From: Planctomycetota bacterium
Lineage (GTDB): Bacteria > Planctomycetota > MHYJ01 > JACQXL01 > JAVHLO01
Length of the DNA stretch: 9,855 bases
NCBI GenBank assembly: GCA_031082105.1
Contig: JAVHLO010000099.1
Span: 1 to 9,855, forward strand
Direction of reading: 5' to 3'
Of this stretch, positions 5,029-9,855 are shown piece by piece; the stretch's first letter is position 1; each line of letters opens with the position of its first letter. The notes under the pieces were generated by a model that saw only the letters and a list, made by a program, of their open reading frames with translations, made no database searches and was not told where the DNA came from. Position numbers and translations under genes: made by a program.

Positions 5029-6861
5029 ATGGGCGACTGGATGAACCTCGGCCAGATGACGCGAATCTACGCGGCAAGGACGCCGGGCAAGGTGGCGTTC
5101 AAGGACCGGCAGCGCGCGTTCACGTTCGCACAGGTGAACGAGCGCGTGAACCGGCTCGCCAACGGACTGCTCGCGCTCGGCCTGCAGAAAGGCGACAAGA
5201 TCTCGGCGCTACTCGAGAACTCGATCGAGATCATAGAACTCTACCTCGCGGCCGCCAAGACCGGGATCATCATCAACCCCATCAATTTCCGGCTCAGCGC
5301 GAACGACGTCCAGTACATCGCAGACCATGCCGAGTCGAAGGTCTTCTTCGTCCACGACGAGTTCATGCCGATGGTGGAGACGCTCCGCGCGCGGCTGCCG
5401 TTGGTGAAACAGTATGTGAAGGTGGCGAGCGGCGAGGCGATCAGGGCGTGGCAGACGAGCGCGGGGTCTTCCAACGCCCTCACCCCAACCCTCTCCCAAA
5501 GGGAGAGGGAGTCCCACCCCCCCGCCCTCTCCCAGAGGGAGGATTATGATGGCCTTCTCCGCGCCTCGTCGCCCGCGGAGCCGGACTGCGAGGTCTCTTC
5601 CGAGGACATCTGGGTGCTCCTCTACACGTCCGGCACGACCGGCGTGCCCAAGGGCGTGCTCCGCACGCACAAGTCGTACATCGCCTTCTATTTCATCAAC
5701 GCCGCGGATTTCGGCTTCACCGACGCCGACCTCTGTCTCAACGTGATGCCCCTGTGCCATGTCAACTCGACTTTTTTTTCGTTTACGTTCACCTATGTCG
5801 GCGGCGCGATCTACGTCCATCCCGCGCGCAACTTCGAGCCTGTCGAGATTCTCGAGATCATCCAGCGCGAGAAGGCGACCTTCATCTCGCTCATCCCCAC
5901 CCACTACAACCTCATCCTGAACGCGCCCCGCGATGTTGCGGGCAAGTACGACGTGAGCTCCGTCCGGAAGCTCCTCTGTTCCTCCGCGCCAGCGCGAAAG
6001 GAGATGAAGAAGGCCGTCATGGAGTTCTTCCCCGGCGTACAGCTCTACGAGGGGTACGGTTCGACCGAGGCGGGCATCGTCACCGTGCTGAAACCGCACG
6101 AACAGTTCACGAAGCTCGGCTCGATCGGCCGCGAGTCGCTCGGCACGGATTCGATCAAGATACTCGACGAGTCCGGCCGCGAATGCGCGCCGAAACAGGT
6201 GGGCGAGCTCTTCTCCAAGGGGCCGATGATGTTCAAGGAATACTACAAGCTGCCGGAGAAGACGCTGAAGTCGTTCCGGATACCGGCGGCGTGCGCGTGC
6301 GGTCATGTAGGAGGCAGCTCCAGCTGCCGACCTTTCCGGGAACCTCTCCGGAGCCAGGAAGGGACAGACGCCCCTCACCCTAACCCTCTCCCAGAAGGAG
6401 AGGGAACTGACGGCGCCATCACAGTTGCGCGCCGATACGTTCAACCTGCGAGTCTTGGCCAGGAGATCGAGAACGCCTGGTTCAGCGCGGGGGATCTTGC
6501 GATGAAGGACGAGGACGGCTACTTCTGGCTCGTAGACCGCAAGGACAACATGATCATCACCGGCGGCGAGCACGTGTATCCGACCGAGGTCGAGGAGATC
6601 ATCGCGCGCCATCCGGCGGTCTTCGACGTGGCGGTCGTCGGCGCGTCGCACGAAAAGTGGGGCGAGGCGGTGGTCGCGGTTGTTATCCTCAAGGAAGGCC
6701 AGAAGTGCACGGAGGCAGAGATTGTCGACTTCTGCGCCGACAAGATGGCGCGGTACAAGAAGCCGAAGACGGTGAGATTTATCAAGCGCGATGAGATGCC
6801 GCGCACGCCGACCGGCAAGATCCTGCACCGCGAGGTGCGCAGGCTGTTTGCGGGGGCGTAG
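5029..6861 (+). CDS. AMP-forming acyl-CoA synthetase with repeat insertions
   Basis: This member of the acyl-adenylate-forming (ANL) superfamily has 610 residues. It should activate a carboxylic acid with ATP, via an acyl-AMP, to an acyl-CoA in the cytoplasm. Core motifs are present in order: the phosphate loop YTSGTTGVPKG (199-209), YEGYGSTEAG (about 340-349), SAGD (486-489), DRKDNMIITGGEHVYPTEVEE (about 503-523) and the C-terminal PTGK with catalytic Lys597. The acid chain length is not readable; fatty or aromatic acids are both possible. Family members are usually 500-550 residues, and the excess is explained by two insertions. The first is at about 142-171, just before the phosphate-loop domain, and contains LTPTLSQRERE and a second partial copy. 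The second is at about 418-483, between KSFR and WFSAGD where relatives have only two or three residues, and contains VGGSSSCRP and PHPNPLPEGEG. All catalytic motifs are intact, so the enzyme may still work. Confidence 0.85.
   Translation: MGDWMNLGQMTRIYAARTPGKVAFKDRQRAFTFAQVNERVNRLANGLLALGLQKGDKISALLENSIEIIELYLAAAKTGIIINPINFRLSANDVQYIADHAESKVFFVHDEFMPMVETLRARLPLVKQYVKVASGEAIRAWQTSAGSSNALTPTLSQRERESHPPALSQREDYDGLLRASSPAEPDCEVSSEDIWVLLYTSGTTGVPKGVLRTHKSYIAFYFINAADFGFTDADLCLNVMPLCHVNSTFFSFTFTYVGGAIYVHPARNFEPVEILEIIQREKATFISLIPTHYNLILNAPRDVAGKYDVSSVRKLLCSSAPARKEMKKAVMEFFPGVQLYEGYGSTEAGIVTVLKPHEQFTKLGSIGRESLGTDSIKILDESGRECAPKQVGELFSKGPMMFKEYYKLPEKTLKSFRIPAACACGHVGGSSSCRPFREPLRSQEGTDAPHPNPLPEGEGTDGAITVARRYVQPASLGQEIENAWFSAGDLAMKDEDGYFWLVDRKDNMIITGGEHVYPTEVEEIIARHPAVFDVAVVGASHEKWGEAVVAVVILKEGQKCTEAEIVDFCADKMARYKKPKTVRFIKRDEMPRTPTGKILHREVRRLFAGA
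5478..5515. repeat. CCCTCTCCC palindrome repeat, copy 1 (in synthetase gene)
   Basis: CCCTCTCCC (5489-5497) and GGGAGAGGG (5501-5509) are perfect 9-bp arms around AAA. The segment is read as LTPTLSQRERE (residues 151-161). This is the element known from spurious 'PHPNPLPEGEG / LTPTLSQRER' peptides in many bacteria. Confidence 0.8.
5521..5545. repeat. CCCTCTCCC palindrome repeat, partial copy 2
   Basis: A second, degenerate unit (CCTCTCCC-AGA-GGGAGG) follows copy 1 with a C-rich spacer and is read as ALSQRED. It makes the first synthetase insertion a tandem pair. Confidence 0.65.
6306..6332. repeat. GGCAGCT-palindrome repeat, copy 2 (in synthetase gene)
   Basis: The 27 bases are identical to 1970-1996. 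The segment is read as VGGSSSCRP (residues 427-435) in the same frame as in the lyase gene. It sits between the YYKLPEKTLKSFR and WFSAGD blocks of the enzyme. Confidence 0.85.
6371..6406. repeat. CCCTCTCC palindrome repeat, copy 3 (in synthetase gene)
   Basis: CCCTCTCC (6384-6391) and GGAGAGGG (6397-6404) pair around CAGAA. This copy is read in a different frame from copy 1, giving PHPNPLPEGEG (residues 449-459). The family is therefore tolerated in at least two frames of one protein. Confidence 0.8.
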
Positions 6862-7030
6862 CGAGGAGCCGCCCACGATTCCCCTCTCCTCACCGCAGGG
6901 GGAAGAGGGGAAACCGAGATTCCCGCTTCGGTGTGGGTGAGAAGGATGCCTGCGGGAGACCTTCGCCGCGTCCACAGGGTCAAGACTCAAGTGCGGAACA
7001 GAAAACACCCGATTCAGGGAACAGACCACA
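6862..7030. other. Intergenic region between synthetase and exported protein gene
   Basis: This stretch holds a divergent relative of the CCCTCTCC repeats and no gene. AGGGA at 7016-7020 lies ten bases before ATG 7031 and may act as a weak ribosome site. No promoter hexamers with standard spacing are convincing. Confidence 0.5.
6881..6910. repeat. CCCCTCT...AGAGGGG palindromic repeat (divergent copy)
   Basis: CCCCTCT (6881-6887) and AGAGGGG (6904-6910) pair over a 16-base interior. It resembles the CCCTCTCC family found inside the synthetase gene just upstream. It starts 20 bases after the synthetase stop and lacks a T-tract. Confidence 0.55.
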
Positions 7031-8461
7031 ATGAACCACCCGGCAACAAGGCATGCATTCCCCGGAGCAGGGTTAGCCTTCTGCGCCACGTTTCTGCTCG
7101 TACTCTTCCCCCCTGCCGCCGCAACGGCACAGGAGGGGCCCGGGAAGGAAGGACCGGCTCCCTTCGCCACGACGGTCGAACTTACCTACGAGGCCAACGA
7201 CGCCGTCCCCGCCCAAGGCGGCGGCTGCCACCGGCTCGCGGAACGCCCGGCCGCGCTCACAAAGACGCCCGAGGGCGACCTGGCATTCTTCGCGCTCAAG
7301 CTGGGCGGCGCAACGGGACAGAACGTCACCATCGCCTACGACCCCGAAAATAAAACTCTTGTTGCCGACTGCAACGGGAACAACGACCTCACCGACGACA
7401 TGTTCCTTGATTTCACGTCCCAGGGCGGGGTCGCAAGCCCCCTGCTGCCCAAGGAGGGCGGAACAGCCTACCGTTTTCCGCCGATCGAACTCTCCATCCC
7501 CGCCGCAGGCGGAACCGTAAAGTACCGCTTCAAATGCACGCCGACCCATCTCAACACCACCGGCGAGCTCTTCCCCTTCATGGAACTCCACCCCTCATGC
7601 TGGATGCGCGGCAAGTTCAGTCTCAAGGGGCGCAAGGTGCAGGTCGCGCTCGTCGACGGCAACGTCAACGGTCGCTATGACGAATTCCCCGTTTCGAAGG
7701 CGTCGTTCACCTACGCGGACCGAATACTCCTCGACGTGGACGGCGACGGCGTCATCGCGTGCGACAAGCTGACCACCTACCTGGGCTACGAAGGGTTCGA
7801 CTCGAACTTCGTCTGGATGGACAACACGCTCCTCGAGTTCACGATCGCCCCGGACGGAAGAAGCGCCGCCATCAAGGAGGTCCCGACCGAGACCGGCTCC
7901 GTCCGCGGCCCGGACGGCGATTGGACGCTCAGCGTGACCTCATCGAAGGGACTGTGGCACATCCGCGGCGTGGATGGGGTCGCCAGGGTGCCCGCGGGCA
8001 AGTACGGCAAGCAGCGGTACGTCCTCTCGCGAAAGGACAGGGAAGGCGCCGCATGGAGCATCGTCGGCATGTGGCCCGCCGCGGCGCTCGGCAAAGGGCC
8101 GACCTTCACAGTCTCCGCGGGCAAAAAAAAGACCGTCAAGTTCGGCCCGCCTTTGAAGGCCTCACTCCAGACCCAGTTGCAGGACGGCAGTATCGAGATA
8201 ACACTGACAATGGCCGGCTCAGGCGGCGAACAGGTGCCCGGTGTCTACCGCGAAGCCGACCGCGTCGACAGCCAGAACTACTCCGTGCTCGGCCCCGATG
8301 GCGCACCGGTCGGCAAGGGAACCATGACGTACGGGTGAGTCTTCTGCAGGGATGTCTGGAGCGTGCCTCCGGACCTGAAGGGCGCGATCACGATCCGGCC
8401 CGAGGCCGACTTCGGCCCGTTCGAGGCGGAAAACGTCCCCGCGCAAGTCACTATCGAATGA
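7031..8461 (+). CDS. Exported protein with in-frame TGA (possible selenoprotein)
   Basis: I do not recognise a named family. Residues 1-33 are a signal peptide ending A-T-A before Gln34. The mature part is beta-rich, with three Asp/Asn-rich loops: DCNGNNDLTDD (from 113), DGNVNGRYDE (from 209) and DVDGDG (from 235). These resemble calcium-binding or dockerin-type loops seen in secreted Planctomycetota proteins. TGA at 8336-8338 would end translation after 435 residues. In the same frame, 40 more codons follow, 34 of them ending in G or C, before a second TGA at 8459. They encode a sensible C-terminus (VFCRDVWSVPPDLKG, then ITIRPEADFGPFEAENV). Read through, the protein has 476 residues with position 436 as the recoded residue, in the context G-U-V-F-C. 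Selenocysteine, a nonsense mutation and a base-call error all remain possible. If TGA is a true stop, the CDS ends at 8338. Confidence 0.7.
8336..8338 (+). other. In-frame TGA codon, candidate selenocysteine site
   Basis: TGA follows TYG at residue 436 and is followed by V-F-C, making a U-x-x-C arrangement like redox-active selenoproteins. Coding character continues after it. The methyltransferase gene ends in TGA followed by non-coding DNA, so TGA appears to be a normal stop in this genome and wholesale reassignment is unlikely. Confidence 0.4.
8354..8374 (+). promoter_or_regulatory. Hairpin resembling a bacterial SECIS element
   Basis: GTCTGGAG (8354-8361) and CTCCGGAC (8367-8374) form an 8-bp stem with one T-G wobble and a CGTGC loop containing GU. 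There are 23 bases between the TGA and the loop. Bacterial selenocysteine insertion elements are hairpins just after the UGA with a small loop containing a conserved G, often GU. The fit is suggestive only, because GC-rich coding DNA forms hairpins easily. Confidence 0.35.
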
Positions 8462-8475
8462 AGTGTACCGAACTT

Positions 8476-8512
8476 GCCACAGAGACACAGAGGCACAGAG
8501 AGGAGAATGCAG
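8476..8512. repeat. CACAGAG-rich interspersed repeat
   Basis: GCCACAGAGACACAGAGGCA, followed by CAGAGAGGAGAATG, is the sequence behind the frequently seen spurious peptides TETQRHRE and HRDTEAQRGE. It is a common intergenic element in repeat-rich environmental bacteria. It lies just after the extended stop codon of the exported protein. Confidence 0.6.
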
Positions 8513-8575
8513 GTCAGCTCGAACACTTTTGAGATTCCTGCAGATTACTCTTGGCGATTTTGAAAGAAAGGGTGT

Positions 8576-8608
<33 letters not shown>

Positions 8609-8795
8609 GTGTCCCCTGCCATCAGGCCACGGCGCGGCGGGGGGCAGTGTTGGAGAATCAACGAAACCGACCTGGGTTTGCGCACGTCTGTGACCGGAAG
8701 GCCCTGCATAAGAAACAGAGTCTTGCCGGATGGTGGCAAGGAGCGGCTGCGCTGTGATGCGCGAGATGCAGATCGAAGGAACGGGAACCTGCCAG

Positions 8796-8803
8796 AAAGA
8801 GGA
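8796..8803 (+). promoter_or_regulatory. Ribosome binding site of methyltransferase gene
   Basis: AAAGAGGA ends eight bases before ATG 8812, a normal spacing. No other ATG nearby has comparable support. Confidence 0.6.
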
Positions 8804-8811
8804 TCCCAGCG

Positions 8812-9633
8812 ATGTCGAAGACCGCACTCGATCGGGAATGGGACCGAGCCGCCGAGGGTTGGGTGGATTTTGTCCGCACGAAGAAGGACTACTCGCGCGA
8901 GTACATGAACAGCCCGGCCATGTTCCGCATGCTGGGCAGCGTCCGGGGCAAGAAGATGCTCGACCTCGGCTGCGGCGAGGGCTACAATTCAAGGATACTG
9001 GCGCGGCGGGGAGCGCGCGTCACAGGAGTCGACTTCTCGCGCGCCCTCATCGAATCCGCCAGGCGGCAGGAGAAGGCGAGGCCGCTCGGGATAGAATACC
9101 ACGTTCGCGACGCCGCGGACCTGCGCGTGTTCAAGAGCGGGTCATTCGATGTCGTCGCCTCCTTCATGGCGCTCCAGGACATTGAGAACTACCGGAAGGC
9201 AATCAAGGAATCGGCGCGCGTACTGAAGAAGACCGGCCGGCTGGTATTCTCCGTGCCCCACCCTTGCTTCATAAGACGAACCCTCGACGGCAAACAGATC
9301 GGCGGCTGGGAGTTCAAGAAGGGAACGAAGACGCGGTCGTCGCGAAACGCGCTGCATTTCAAGACGGACCGGTACTTCGACACCGGTTCGGACAAGATCG
9401 TGTGGGACATGGCGCGGCTGAATATCCGTTTCAAAACGACCGGGTTCCATTGGACGATCACCGATTTCGTGGACGCGCTCCACGCGGCCGGCATGGCGGT
9501 TGCCCGGATCGACGAACCGCAGCCCTCGCGGGAAGGTCTGAGAAAATACCGCATCTACTTCGAGAAGACCTTGCGAATCCCCGACACGCTAGTCGTCGAG
9601 GCCGTCAAGCTGACAGGACACTCGAGAGGATGA
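8812..9633 (+). CDS. Class I SAM-dependent methyltransferase
   Basis: This 273-residue cytoplasmic enzyme should transfer a methyl group from S-adenosylmethionine to an unidentified acceptor. The Rossmann motifs are complete: motif I LDLGCGEGYNS (about 50-60), the acidic end of strand 2 in VTGVDFS (Asp near 74), a D-x-A-D-L segment near 100, and motif IV FDVVASFMALQDIENY (about 112-127). VLKKTGRLVFSVPHPCF follows, as in UbiE/methyltransferase-11 type enzymes. The C-terminal region contains the FHWTITDFVDALHAAGMAVARIDEPQPS block, commonly seen in methyltransferases acting on small molecules. The substrate cannot be read from sequence, and the neighbours give no pathway. The gene ends in TGA at 9631-9633, and the sequence beyond is not coding-like. 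Confidence 0.85.
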   Translation: MSKTALDREWDRAAEGWVDFVRTKKDYSREYMNSPAMFRMLGSVRGKKMLDLGCGEGYNSRILARRGARVTGVDFSRALIESARRQEKARPLGIEYHVRDAADLRVFKSGSFDVVASFMALQDIENYRKAIKESARVLKKTGRLVFSVPHPCFIRRTLDGKQIGGWEFKKGTKTRSSRNALHFKTDRYFDTGSDKIVWDMARLNIRFKTTGFHWTITDFVDALHAAGMAVARIDEPQPSREGLRKYRIYFEKTLRIPDTLVVEAVKLTGHSRG

Positions 9634-9647
9634 CCGAGCTTTGGAGC

Positions 9648-9675
9648 GTCAAAGCCGCAGCTTTGACCTTTCCTT
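9648..9675 (+). terminator. Possible intrinsic terminator after methyltransferase gene
   Basis: GTCAAAGC (9648-9655) and GCTTTGAC (9660-9667) form a perfect 8-bp stem around CGCA, 14 bases after the stop codon. A pyrimidine run CTTTCCTT follows. The tail is only partly T, so termination would be moderate. An upstream CTTTG (9640-9644) can also pair with CAAAG, giving an alternative fold. Confidence 0.4.
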
Positions 9676-9683
9676 CACCCCCG

Positions 9684-9717
9684 GACAAGGAGATTCTGAA
9701 CCGAGTTCAGAATGACA
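9684..9717. repeat. ATTCCGAAC palindromic repeat, copy B (inverted)
   Basis: ATTCTGAAC (9693-9701) and GTTCAGAAT (9705-9713) form a 9-bp stem around CGA. Read on the - strand it matches copy A at 4899-4929 over about 30 bases with only two differences. These two differences are paired across the stem and preserve the hairpin. Confidence 0.8.
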
Positions 9718-9780
9718 GAACCGAGTTTCTTCAGCGGAATCGTAGACCCAGTCGTCACCTGTCCTGGAAGAAGAAGATTC

Positions 9781-9809
9781 TTGACCTCGACCGCGGCAGG
9801 CGGTACAAT
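9781..9809 (+). promoter_or_regulatory. sigma70-type promoter for the next gene
   Basis: TTGACC (9781-9786) and TACAAT (9804-9809) each match the consensus at five of six bases and are separated by the ideal 17 bases. Transcription would start near 9816, about 28 bases before ATG 9844. Confidence 0.6.
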
Positions 9810-9843
9810 CCCGGGTGTGGTTCGAGTTTGAAAGGGTTGGAGA

Positions 9844-9855
9844 ATGAATAGAGCA
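9844..9855 (+). CDS. Start of a downstream gene (partial)
   Basis: ATG AAT AGA GCA (MNRA) runs off the window. AAAGGG at 9831-9836 gives a plausible ribosome site at normal spacing, and the promoter at 9781-9809 points to it. Too few codons are present to suggest a product. Confidence 0.4.

Noticed and set aside
5209..7170. 653-codon ORF on the - strand opposite the acyl-CoA synthetase
   Set aside because: It is a long antisense shadow caused by GC-rich codon use. The + strand carries all ANL motifs in order and the antisense product has no domain.
7031..8461. Genome-wide TGA reassignment (TGA read as Trp or Gly)
   Set aside because: Trp and Gly are encoded normally throughout, and the methyltransferase gene ends at TGA followed by non-coding sequence. 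Recoding would have to be local.

Overview
The window is GC-rich bacterial DNA whose genes favour G or C at third codon positions. Six confident genes all lie on the + strand, separated by 90-350 bases, and a seventh gene probably starts at the right edge. Three of the six products carry clear Sec-type signal peptides. The mix of a secreted HEAT-repeat protein, a heparinase II/III-like lyase, a secreted protein with Asp/Asn-rich loops and many short interspersed palindromic repeats resembles uncultured Planctomycetota or other PVC-type environmental bacteria. That placement is an inference from style, because no marker gene is present.

Layout: 1-345 is a non-coding leader with degenerate repeats. 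364-1233 encodes an exported HEAT-repeat-like protein with a Pro/Glu-rich linker. 1509-3626 encodes an exported heparinase II/III-like polysaccharide lyase, possibly from a leaderless transcript. 3718-4857 encodes an orphan DGQHR-domain (DndB-like) protein with no dnd partner genes in view. 5029-6861 encodes an AMP-forming acyl-CoA synthetase. 7031-8461 encodes an exported protein interrupted by an in-frame TGA at 8336, after which coding continues for 40 codons. 8812-9633 encodes a class I SAM-dependent methyltransferase. A hairpin and a good sigma70-type promoter then precede the start of the next gene at 9844.

The genes do not form an obvious single pathway. The lyase, the HEAT protein and the TGA-containing protein are all envelope or extracellular. 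The synthetase and methyltransferase are generic cytoplasmic enzymes.

Two features stand out. First, the in-frame TGA of the exported protein lies in a U-x-x-C context and is followed, 23 bases downstream, by the loop of an 8-bp hairpin whose loop contains GU. This is a candidate selenoprotein, with a nonsense mutation as the main alternative. Second, the window holds about ten interspersed repeat copies of several palindromic families. Several of them sit inside the open reading frames of the lyase and the acyl-CoA synthetase as in-frame peptide insertions, comparable in style to Rickettsia palindromic elements.
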